The notes below the pieces were generated by a model. That model searched no databases, was not told where the DNA came from, and saw only the letters and a program-made list of their open reading frames with translations. From contig CAWEET010000021.1 in assembly GCA_963808165.1 (NCBI GenBank), forward strand, positions 248,001 through 312,000: 64,000 bases of DNA. The letters run 5' to 3'. The stretch comes from Thiosocius sp963808165 (GTDB lineage Bacteria > Pseudomonadota > Gammaproteobacteria > Chromatiales > Chromatiaceae). This document shows, piece by piece, positions 19,589-27,790 of this stretch (position 1 is the stretch's first letter; every line of letters starts with the position of its first letter). Position numbers and translations under genes: made by a program.

Positions 19589-20907
19589 GGCCTGCCCCTG
19601 GCCGATACCAGTATCAGCGACTGTAGCGCCTGGTCGCTCACCGGGTTCAGCAGCATGCCCTCCACGGCGGGGATCGGATCGCTGACCACGATCTGTTCGC
19701 CGGCCTCGATGCCGCTGTCGATGACACTCAGCGGTCCCTGGCTGAACAGAATGGATACCGGGCGGATCTGCAGCCGTTGATCATCGCCGACCACATAGAC
19801 CCTGCCTGCCCGAATTGCGCTTCGCGGCAAGACCATCCGGTGCGGCTGGGTGTGTCCGCGGATGATCACCTGCACGAACATGCCTTTGGACAGCGGTGGG
19901 CGTTTGCCCGGGATCACCTTCTGGAAGGGGTTGTCGACGCTGACCACCACCCCGATGGTGCGCGTCTGCGGATCCACCCGGTCGCTGAAACGAACGAAGC
20001 TGGCCTCCCATTCGGCGAACTCCTGGCCCATGTTCATGCGCACCATCGGTCGGAAACCGGTGAAATCCTGCAACTCGTCCTGCTCGCTGCCTATCGGGGG
20101 CAGTGGCTGCTGGCGTCCCGCGAACAGGTTGCGCAGCGAGGAAATGGCGACCTGGGCCACGATCTCCACGCGCTCGACCGCGTCGCCATTGAACAGCGTC
20201 TGACCCACGCCCACATACTGGTCTTTCTCGACCGCGAGATCGGCAATGCGCAGATTGAAGGGTGCTTGGACGGTGGTGTTGGCGAGATCGCGCTCGGCCT
20301 GGCTCACCTTTGCCTCGAGCAGCCGGCGCTGCGTCGGCAGCAGCGCGAGCACGTTGGCGGTATTCTGCACCGCGGTGCGCGCGTTCAGCATCGTGCGTTC
20401 GGCGTTATCGACGTCGCTTTGTGAGGCGGTGCCCTTTTTCGACAGCTTGTTCAGCCGTTCCCTTTCCCGCTGGGCCAGGCGCAGGTTGCCCTGGTCGATG
20501 GCCAGCGAGGCCCTGGCGTTCTCTTCCTGCACGTCCAGCTCGGCCAGTTCGGTCCGGGCCTGGGCGAGTTTCAATTCATAATCGACCGGGTCGATACGAA
20601 ACAGCAGCGTGCCCTGCGGGACGATTTCGCCGTCGCGCAGGCGAGGGTAGGTATCGATCAGCCGCCCGGCGACCTGGGCAACCGCCGCCCAGACCTTGGC
20701 CGGTTGCACCTCTCCGTAACCCTTGACCTCGGGCACGAGGTCCACGGTCATCGCCTCCACCACGCGCACGGATAACCGGGGCTCGCCATGCTCGGTCTTG
20801 GCCGGGGGTTGCTTTCCGCCGGCCATGAAGACGACAGCAAGGATGCCTAGCGCCAGGGGGGGGATCGCCCAGAGCGCGCGCCAGCGCGACTGCCCGGTTT
20901 CTTTCAT
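19585..20907 (-). CDS. RND periplasmic adaptor 1 (HlyD/AcrA family)
   Basis: This 440-residue membrane fusion protein has one N-terminal membrane helix (ALWAIPPLALGILAVVFMAG). A biotinyl-lipoyl-like half (GYGEVQPAKVWAAVAQVAGRL), an alpha-helical hairpin rich in Glu/Arg/Ala, the second lipoyl half (TTVQAPFNLRIADLAVEKDQYV) and a beta-barrel/membrane-proximal domain follow. It links the permease to an outer-membrane channel. It overlaps both the upstream regulator and the downstream permease by four bases. There is no lipobox, so it is anchored by its helix. Confidence 0.92.
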   Translation of the reverse strand: MKETGQSRWRALWAIPPLALGILAVVFMAGGKQPPAKTEHGEPRLSVRVVEAMTVDLVPEVKGYGEVQPAKVWAAVAQVAGRLIDTYPRLRDGEIVPQGTLLFRIDPVDYELKLAQARTELAELDVQEENARASLAIDQGNLRLAQRERERLNKLSKKGTASQSDVDNAERTMLNARTAVQNTANVLALLPTQRRLLEAKVSQAERDLANTTVQAPFNLRIADLAVEKDQYVGVGQTLFNGDAVERVEIVAQVAISSLRNLFAGRQQPLPPIGSEQDELQDFTGFRPMVRMNMGQEFAEWEASFVRFSDRVDPQTRTIGVVVSVDNPFQKVIPGKRPPLSKGMFVQVIIRGHTQPHRMVLPRSAIRAGRVYVVGDDQRLQIRPVSILFSQGPLSVIDSGIEAGEQIVVSDPIPAVEGMLLNPVSDQALQSLILVSARGRP

Positions 20908-21584
20908 GAGGCATGTTTCCGTGTGCGCTTGGACCGCAGTGCGTTCAGGGTCAGCTCACTGATCACGCTAGCGATCTCGTGCGCATCCTGGTCGGAAAAA
21001 TCCGCCTGACCCAGACGTCGCAGCACCGTCGTACGCGCTGATCGAAAGGCGAGGATCTGTCCCATCAGCGCATGTGTGATCAGGATCTGCCGACGACTAC
21101 CCGGTCCGGTCTTGCCAAGGATACGGGAAACGAGCAATTGACAGGTCTGCTGGATCGGCAACATCAGTTTTTCGTAAAGGATATCGAAGGCCGCCGTCGG
21201 TTGATGCTGTTCGCGCAGGATGAAGCCCGCGGCATCCTCGCCCAGACGATCCATCGTCAGGCTGTATACCAGCCGCCGGATCAGCTCTTCGAGCATTCGG
21301 CTTGCCGCCGCGCCGTCTGCGCCTTCCTGGTCCGCCGCGATCCGGGCCAGCGCCGGGCCGAGTTGGTCCTGCATTGCATCCGCGAGGAACTCGGCCGTGG
21401 CCAGGTAAAGGGCGTGCTTGCCGCCGAAGTGATAGGAGATCGCGGCAATGTTCGCACCTGCCTGATCGACGATTTCACGCACGCTGACGGCCTCGAAGTC
21501 GCGATGCGCGAAAACTGCAAGCGAGGTCCGCAACAGGCGCGTCCTGGTGTCGGTCTGTACGGCACTGCTGTTCCCGGTCGCCAT
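20904..21584 (-). CDS. TetR-family regulator, CerR-type C-terminus
   Basis: This 226-residue repressor has an N-terminal TetR helix-turn-helix (TRTRLLRTSLAVFA, SVREIVDQAGANIAAISYHFG, KHALYLA) and a C-terminal ligand domain resembling the CerR/DUF1956 group. It heads the RND operon and overlaps the adaptor start by ATGA, so it very likely autoregulates the pump. A perfect 10-bp palindrome lies 57 bases upstream of its start. Confidence 0.9.
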   Translation of the reverse strand: MATGNSSAVQTDTRTRLLRTSLAVFAHRDFEAVSVREIVDQAGANIAAISYHFGGKHALYLATAEFLADAMQDQLGPALARIAADQEGADGAAASRMLEELIRRLVYSLTMDRLGEDAAGFILREQHQPTAAFDILYEKLMLPIQQTCQLLVSRILGKTGPGSRRQILITHALMGQILAFRSARTTVLRRLGQADFSDQDAHEIASVISELTLNALRSKRTRKHAS

Positions 21585-21640
21585 TGCTCGCCCTATTCGG
21601 ATCGCCGACTTAGGACACTAACCCCCGGTTCCCTAAAAAT

Positions 21641-21650
21641 CAAACGTTTG
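21641..21650. promoter_or_regulatory. Candidate TetR operator palindrome
   Basis: CAAACGTTTG is a perfect palindrome embedded in an AT-rich patch (AAAAATCAAACGTTTGTTTT). It lies between the divergent regulator and HAMP-protein genes, where a self-regulating TetR protein should bind. Assignment to this regulator is inference from position. Confidence 0.55.
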
Positions 21651-21867
21651 TTTTATTGTGCTGATGCGGGCCCTGGCCCGGGTGGGCCATACGCGCGGTT
21701 CGGTCATTTACAGAGCGCCACTGATGCACCAAGAAAAGGCGCGCACCGCAGGGAATGGCAGACCGCGATTGCCGCCTTGCCCCCGTGGGTTTGTACGGAC
21801 CTGGGAAACGGATGTTGATGCTGCTTATACTCTTGGGTTGCACATGCGCGGGCCGCAGGGAGACACA

Positions 21868-23535
21868 GTGGGCAGACTATTCGGCAAATTGCGAATCGGG
21901 GAAAAGATCGGGCTCAGTTTTGGGCTGGTGGGCCTGCTGTTCCTGGGGGTTGTCTGGCATTATCACGACAGCCTGAATCGGGTGTTGGCCGGTTACGAGC
22001 GCCTGCATGACGTCTATGAAACACGCAAATCCCATGCGCTCGACATCGAGGTTGAACTGGCCGAGGCGAGACAGGCCGAGAACGACTTTTTGGTCCACCG
22101 CGAAGCGCGTTTCGCCAGTGCGGTGGACGCCAATGCCAGCGCGCTGCTGCAATCAGCGGACGCCCTGGCGCAGGTCGACCAGGAATCCAGGCAGACGGCT
22201 CAGGAGATTCGTCTGCTCACTGAAACCTATCTCGGCCGCTTCCGCAACATCGCAGAAGCTTGGCAAGTGAAGGGCCTGGACCACAATTCCGGCCTGCAGG
22301 GGGCCTTCCGCGACACGGTCCACGAACTCGAAGACCGTGCGGGCAACTTCAAGGCTGGTCGGCTGTACCTCCAGCTACTGCAGATTCGCCGCGGCGAAAA
22401 AGACCTTGGGCTTCGGCGAGAGGTGCTTTATCGCGACAAGGTGCGAGGGCTGATCTCCGAGTTTCGCGGCCTGGTTCAGGCCTCCGAGCTGTACCCCGAG
22501 GTCCAGCAGGCGTTGACGGCGGAAATAGACGTCTACGCGCGCGCCTTCGAGTCTTACTCGGAGATCGTGCTCAGTGGTGGTGACCTGGGCGGAGGCAAGG
22601 GCCCGTTCCGCGACTCCGCCCACCGCCTCGAGGCCTTGCTGGAGGCGCACTATGTGCCTGACCTGGAGACCAACATCCTGCAGCTGCGCCGTCGGGAAAA
22701 GGATTATCTCCTGCGCAACGATAGGGAATATGTACGCATGGTGCAGGATATCGCCGAGACCATCCGCGGCCAGATCGCTGTCTCCCCGATAGCAGATCCG
22801 GACAAGGCCCTGCTCGGTGGGCTGCTCGGGGACTACGAACGGGATTTCAACGCCTTGGTCGCCCAGAACGACCGCATCGAGGAACTCGACGCGGCAATGC
22901 GCGAAGCGGTGGAAAACATCACGCCCCTGGTCAAGGAAAATGTCAAGGAAGCGGACGATCTCGCGGGCGAAAAGCGCCGGCAGATCGCCGAGACTTCGCG
23001 CGAAAGCTCGCGGCTCAACATGCTTATCGCACTGTGTGCCACCCTTCTCGGGATCTTCTTCGCTAGCGCGATCACTTCGCGCATCGTGCGCCCAGTGCGC
23101 GAGATGGCGGGTCTGCTGGAGCGGCTGACCCACCGAAACCCAAAGAAACGCATTGCAACGGTGCCCGGGTCGCGAGACGAGATCAATGCAATGGCCGAGT
23201 CGGTCAACACCATGGCCGATCACCGGGCGACCTTCGTCAATTGGTGGCAGTCCTCCATGGACGAGGCCATTGCGCTGCGCGACCTGCACGAGGCAAAAGA
23301 TCTGAGCGCCCGGAACGAGGCCACCGAGGAGTTGCGGCTGGCATCCCTTTCCAAGGTCCAGCAGCTCAATGGCATCCGGGTACAGATCCAGAGACACACG
23401 GAGCGCATCCTCGAAACCGCCGCTCGCCTGCGCAAGAAAGCGCATGGCAGCGCAGACGATCAGGCTGCGCTGGCCATCGAGCAGGCGGCCCAGGGCATCC
23501 AGACGCTGATTACGGTAACTGAGGAAAAGGCCTGA
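21868..23535 (+). CDS. Membrane helical-sensor HAMP protein without output domain
   Basis: The start chosen is GTG at 21868, which has AGGGAG at proper spacing; an ATG at 21844 is possible. The 555-residue product has a first membrane helix (GLSFGLVGLLFLGVVW), a periplasmic all-helical region of about 350 residues resembling a helical bimodular (HBM) ligand domain, with two LRRREKDYLLR/QIRRGEKDLGLR half-repeats, and a second helix near residue 381. A HAMP linker follows (RIVRPVREMAGLLERLT, SRDEINAMAESVNTM). About 90 helical residues close the protein, with no methyl-accepting, kinase or cyclase domain. It resembles a chemoreceptor that has lost its signalling tip, or a sensor working through a partner. 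Confidence 0.8.
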   Translation: MGRLFGKLRIGEKIGLSFGLVGLLFLGVVWHYHDSLNRVLAGYERLHDVYETRKSHALDIEVELAEARQAENDFLVHREARFASAVDANASALLQSADALAQVDQESRQTAQEIRLLTETYLGRFRNIAEAWQVKGLDHNSGLQGAFRDTVHELEDRAGNFKAGRLYLQLLQIRRGEKDLGLRREVLYRDKVRGLISEFRGLVQASELYPEVQQALTAEIDVYARAFESYSEIVLSGGDLGGGKGPFRDSAHRLEALLEAHYVPDLETNILQLRRREKDYLLRNDREYVRMVQDIAETIRGQIAVSPIADPDKALLGGLLGDYERDFNALVAQNDRIEELDAAMREAVENITPLVKENVKEADDLAGEKRRQIAETSRESSRLNMLIALCATLLGIFFASAITSRIVRPVREMAGLLERLTHRNPKKRIATVPGSRDEINAMAESVNTMADHRATFVNWWQSSMDEAIALRDLHEAKDLSARNEATEELRLASLSKVQQLNGIRVQIQRHTERILETAARLRKKAHGSADDQAALAIEQAAQGIQTLITVTEEKA

Positions 23536-23586
23536 AGCCGCACGCGCAGATTCATCACTGGTGCCCAGTCCGGCGCACGCACCTGA

Positions 23587-24741
23587 CTATGCTTGCCGGT
23601 CTCGCGCGCCGTCGATGACCAGTTTCACGAACTGCAGCTTCTTGACCACGGCGCGCGACATGACGAAGGGGTAAAAATCCGGATGCCCCAGGCTGCGCGC
23701 CATCTCGTTCAGCACAGTAATCATCTCAATCCACGAGTTGAGAAAAACCAACATGCGATCGGCGCTTTGATCATCCGGATCGTAGAGGTCTTCCCGGGTG
23801 AACGGCTCAATACCCATTTCGAGATCAGCAGCATCCAGGCCATGTGCGATCGCGGTTTCCAGGCTGTCCAGTATGTGCAGGTAATGGGCCCAGGTCTCGG
23901 CCCAATCCTCCCAAGGATGAGTGCTGGCATATGCACTGATATATCGGTCCTTCCAGTCATGCGGTGGGCCCTTCTCGTAATTCGTCTTGAGGGCGGTGGC
24001 ATAGTCCGCGCGCTCATCACCGAAAAGTTCACGGAAGGGTTCCAGCCAGGCAGTGTCCCAGATGAGGCGGTCCCAGTAGTAGTGACCGATCTCATGGCGA
24101 AAATGACCCAACAAAGTGCGGTAGGGCTCGTGCAGGGCCGTTCGTATCTCTTCCCGTTTTACGTCGTCGGCTTCCTCGGCGTTCAGCGTGATCAGACCAC
24201 GGCTATGCCCGGTCATAACCTCCTGACCACCCGCCTGTGGGCGCAGGATGTCGAACGCGAGACCTCTGTCCGGGTTGTCGTTCCTGGTTTCCACCGGCAG
24301 GCCCAGTCCCAGCAATTGCGCAAGCAGTCGCCGCTTGGCCGCCTCGATCAGCCGCCAGTAGCGCTGGTTGTCTGCATCGTCGAGGTTGGGAAGCTTCCGG
24401 TTGAGCCGGCAGGCAATGCACAACGCAGATGATTCGTCGGCAGGAACCAACCAGTTACAGCCTGCGGGCGAGTCGAAATTCGCGCAGCGCCGGTAGTCCT
24501 GCTGTGTCGCGCTGTCGCCGGCAAGACGCCAGGTGTCTGCTGTCAGTCCATGCTGCAGGGTACGCAATTCCGCCCGCATCGGTTCGTAGCCCAACGGCGC
24601 TTCGCAGCCAAGGCACTGGCTGTTTCGGAAAAACACCGGGCGACCGCAATCACAGCGGAAGGCCCGTTTGGTGCGAGGGGTGTGGGGCTTTTTCCAGAAA
24701 CTCTTGAGTTCTTCGAGAACCGTATCAAACAAGCCGTTCAT
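23587..24741 (-). CDS. Zinc-binding metallopeptidase-family protein (COG4307 type)
   Basis: This 384-residue protein has an N-terminal zinc ribbon (FRCDCGRPVFFRNSQCLGCEAPLGY), a second cysteine pair (CANF, CIACR) and a central HFRHEIGHYYWDRL, a metallopeptidase-like HExxH-type motif with Glu and two His plus downstream EDWAETWAHYLH. This layout matches the putative zinc-binding peptidase family COG4307/DUF2248. The ATG at 24741 is preferred because GGGA sits six bases upstream; an in-frame ATG two codons earlier is possible. The substrate is unknown and the family is often near transglutaminase-like genes, which are absent here. Confidence 0.85.
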   Translation of the reverse strand: MNGLFDTVLEELKSFWKKPHTPRTKRAFRCDCGRPVFFRNSQCLGCEAPLGYEPMRAELRTLQHGLTADTWRLAGDSATQQDYRRCANFDSPAGCNWLVPADESSALCIACRLNRKLPNLDDADNQRYWRLIEAAKRRLLAQLLGLGLPVETRNDNPDRGLAFDILRPQAGGQEVMTGHSRGLITLNAEEADDVKREEIRTALHEPYRTLLGHFRHEIGHYYWDRLIWDTAWLEPFRELFGDERADYATALKTNYEKGPPHDWKDRYISAYASTHPWEDWAETWAHYLHILDSLETAIAHGLDAADLEMGIEPFTREDLYDPDDQSADRMLVFLNSWIEMITVLNEMARSLGHPDFYPFVMSRAVVKKLQFVKLVIDGARDRQA

Positions 24742-24999
24742 AGACATTCCCAATCAGCCGGAGAATGTCGTCATGATATGGCATCGGATCCCGCTGTCCA
24801 TTCGTCCCGGCAGCATGCAGTGTCGAAACGCACCTCGCTGCGATCGCCGGGCAATCGCGCGGGAGGACTCTGGCTGCCGATATCCGGACGTGCCTGTCGG
24901 CACCTGCCGTGCATGTCAGTGTGGAGTCATACCTGGCGGACTGGCCCTTGCACTCCGGCTCGTATAACGTCTCGCTGAATGCAGCGCGGGGGATGCGAT

Positions 25000-26871
25000 A
25001 TGACGGGCGGGATCGGAGACATCTGGAGGGCGCTGCTGCAGCGCCTGGGGCGGACCTGGCAGCAGGTCTTCACGACCCACCTGGCCTACACGGCATTGGG
25101 TTTTGTGCTGCTGGTACCGCTCGTGACCCTGGTCGGCCGGCTGCTTCTCAAGCTCTCGGGGCGCACCGCGCTGGCGGACCAGGACATCGCCTATTTCCTG
25201 CTTAGCCCGCTGGGTGTGTCGTCGTTGGTACTGATGGCGGGGCTGTTGATCGCCATCTTTGCCCTGGAGTGCGCCTCGTTGATGGCAATCGCTGCGGCCA
25301 TCGGCCGGGGGCGCTACCTGGGCACGATCGGCGCCCTGCGCTTCGCTGTACTGCGTGCCCCGGAGATTCTTTCGTTCGCGGCGCGGCTGGTGGTACGGGT
25401 ATTGATTACTGTGCTGCCATTCGTGGTAGTCGCGGCGGCAGTGGCCTGGCTGCTGATCACAGATCATGACATCAACTATTATCTGGCCGAGCGTCCACCT
25501 GCGTTCTGGTGGGCGGCGGCTGTGATCGCGCTGGTGCTCCTCCTGATGCTGGTGATCCTGGTGCGTCGGCTGCTCGGCTGGACGCTGGCGTTCCCGCTGG
25601 TGGTGCTTGGCCGGATGCAGCCGGCGAGGTCTTTTCCGGAAAGCGAACGTATGACGGTCTCGCGGCAGTCCCGCGTGCTGGGCGTCTTGCTGGTTTGGGG
25701 AGCCGCGGCACTGACCCTGGGCGTCGTGCTCATCGGCATCGTCGAACTGTGCGGCTCCTGGCTCGTGCCGCACTTCTCTGGCTCGCTGAAAGGCCTGGTG
25801 CCGGTGCTGGGCCTGCTGATCGTCTTGTGGTCAGTGGGCAACCTGTTCGTGTCTGCCTTCAACGCGGGCAGTTTTGCCTACCTTCTTGAGGGGTTGTTCG
25901 AACGCTATGGGCCTGGCCTGCACGAAGCGATGTTCGAGGACCAGCGCCTCAGCGAGAACGTGCTGGGCTGGCAGGTGACGCCCGCGCGGCTGGGAATCCT
26001 GCTGATCGCTGCGGCCGTAATCGCCGCAGGCGCCGGGGCATGGCTGCTCAATGGCATCCAGACACAGGACAAGGTGAGCGTCGTCGCCCACCGCGGGGCG
26101 GCGGGAAAGGCACCGGAGAACACCCTGGCGGCAGTGCGCCAGGCCATCGAGGACGAAACGGATTGGGTGGAGATCGATGTCCAGGAGACCGCCGACGGAC
26201 GGGTCGTCGTGGTCCACGACAGCGATTTCATGAAGCTTTCCGGGGTGCCGCTGAAGACCTGGGAGGGGTCCTTCGAACAGGTGCGCCAGATCGACGTGGG
26301 CAGTTGGTTCGGCGCCGAGTTCGCCGATCAGCGGGTGCCGACGCTGAGAGAGGTGCTGGAGATGGCCCGGGGCAGGGCGGGCGTGGTCATCGAGCTGAAA
26401 TACTACGGCCATGACCAGGCCCTGGAACAACGCGTCGTGGATATCGTCGAGGAGACCAACATGGTGTCCGAGGTGGCCGTGATGTCGCTCAAGTATGAGG
26501 CCATCCAGAAGATGCGTCAGTTGCGTCCCGAATGGCCGCTGGGCCTGCTGTCGGCGACTGCGCTGGGCGATCTCGCCGGACTGGACGCGGACTTCCTGGC
26601 GGTGAGCAGCGGGATGGCCAAGCCCGGCTTCATCCGCCGGGCCCATGCCGCGGGAAAGCAGGTGTTCGTGTGGACGGTGAACGACCCGGTGGCCATGTCG
26701 CGGATGATCTCCCTGGGTGTGGACGGTGTGATCACCGACGAGCCGGAGATGGCACGCGAGGTGCTGGCGGACCGTGGCGAAATGGGTTCCGTGGAGCGGC
26801 TGATGCTGCATGCCGCGGTGCTGTTCGATCGCCCCCTGCCGAAACGCACCCACAGGGATGGATCGCCCTGA
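25000..26871 (+). CDS. Membrane-anchored glycerophosphodiester phosphodiesterase
   Basis: The first 350 residues or so form a multi-helix GDPD-associated membrane domain. From about residue 360 there is a GDPD catalytic barrel: VVAHRGAAGKAPENTL, EIDVQETADG, VVVHDSDF, ELKYYG and VWTVNDP. The catalytic His pair and metal-binding Glu/Asp are all present, so it should hydrolyse glycerophosphodiesters to an alcohol and glycerol-3-phosphate. The start at 25000 has GGGGGA upstream; an in-frame ATG at 24979 has none. The gene is monocistronic. Confidence 0.9.
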   Translation: MTGGIGDIWRALLQRLGRTWQQVFTTHLAYTALGFVLLVPLVTLVGRLLLKLSGRTALADQDIAYFLLSPLGVSSLVLMAGLLIAIFALECASLMAIAAAIGRGRYLGTIGALRFAVLRAPEILSFAARLVVRVLITVLPFVVVAAAVAWLLITDHDINYYLAERPPAFWWAAAVIALVLLLMLVILVRRLLGWTLAFPLVVLGRMQPARSFPESERMTVSRQSRVLGVLLVWGAAALTLGVVLIGIVELCGSWLVPHFSGSLKGLVPVLGLLIVLWSVGNLFVSAFNAGSFAYLLEGLFERYGPGLHEAMFEDQRLSENVLGWQVTPARLGILLIAAAVIAAGAGAWLLNGIQTQDKVSVVAHRGAAGKAPENTLAAVRQAIEDETDWVEIDVQETADGRVVVVHDSDFMKLSGVPLKTWEGSFEQVRQIDVGSWFGAEFADQRVPTLREVLEMARGRAGVVIELKYYGHDQALEQRVVDIVEETNMVSEVAVMSLKYEAIQKMRQLRPEWPLGLLSATALGDLAGLDADFLAVSSGMAKPGFIRRAHAAGKQVFVWTVNDPVAMSRMISLGVDGVITDEPEMAREVLADRGEMGSVERLMLHAAVLFDRPLPKRTHRDGSP

Positions 26872-27419
26872 CAGTCTCGATAGCCACGCCGCTGTCCGCG
26901 AGCGGCCAGTTCAAAAGTGCGGTTGAGAAGGCCGGTCGGCATCGTTTCGAATCGGGTGGCGGGTGCAGAGCCTCCAATGCACGGCTGCCGCCGAGCGGAA
27001 TGCCGATCCTTGATGTGGCGCCAGAACGAGTCCCCGGAGCGCAGATGGCCTTCGACCGGATCGGATGTGGCAGTGACAGGGTCAGGATTGCCGGGTGACC
27101 GGGATTGGGCATCGATCTTCACCTGCCTGCGTTCCGGCCCGCGGGCGCTGAACACGTACTTGTCATGCTGTGGTCATAGGATGCCTGAAGCAATACGACC
27201 TCCGTACCCGTGCCGGGCACAAGGTGCCGGCAGTGCAGGTGTTCGTATTGTGTGCTGCAACAGGCGCTGCATCCGCCTGGCGCAGTGATTGACGGGACCT
27301 TTTACAGTTTGGTGCTGGTGCGGCGCGTGAGTTGCGCTAAGCGATTGATTTTTCTTATGTGGTGCAAAAATTGCTTTGCCTTTGACCGCACTGGCCACTA
27401 AGCGGATGTGGAGAATGCC
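26872..27419. other. Intergenic, no supported gene
   Basis: About 550 bases after the glycerophosphodiesterase. The last 100 bases are AT-richer (TTGATTTTTCTTATG and onward) and may hold the promoter of the small frame at 27420. No RNA gene or repeat was recognised. Confidence 0.4.
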
Positions 27420-27608
27420 ATGTCAAAAATTTTGAAAATGCCCTGGTACTCCCACGGTAAGCCGTTGATGAAAAGAATGGATCGCTGGGTTTCTCTCAGG
27501 AACTCGCCATCAGAGGTCGGTCAGGAGTCCGATTGGCTCGGATGGGACGGCTGGGTGCGTACCGACAGTGGTCCATTGGCCAGGGGCGATACGACAAACC
27601 CCAGATGA
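27420..27608 (+). CDS. Small hypothetical protein, 62 residues
   Basis: The ATG is preceded by GGAG at six bases. The product is basic at the N-terminus (MSKILKMPWYSHGKPLMKRM) and contains DWLGWDGWVRT. I do not recognise it. The good ribosome site argues for expression, but the short length and lack of family leave it uncertain. The remaining bases to 27790 hold only another short open frame without a ribosome site. Confidence 0.35.
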   Translation: MSKILKMPWYSHGKPLMKRMDRWVSLRNSPSEVGQESDWLGWDGWVRTDSGPLARGDTTNPR

Positions 27609-27790
27609 GTCGCCTGGCGCAGACTCGGTCGGCCTTTGCCAGCGCCTGACAATGAACCGAATTGGTTCCAGTGATTTCGGCTCAGTGGGGGGCGTGCTGG
27701 CGGGCGAGGTCTCGCTCGGAGCAGCCAAACGGGAGGCCTCACCCGATCGGGCAGCATGCGAGAGCATGCCTGATGTCGAGGAATGACTGG

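Noticed and set aside
22375..23445. 356-codon reverse open frame
   Set aside because: Antisense to the HAMP protein gene, with no ribosome site or recognisable motif.
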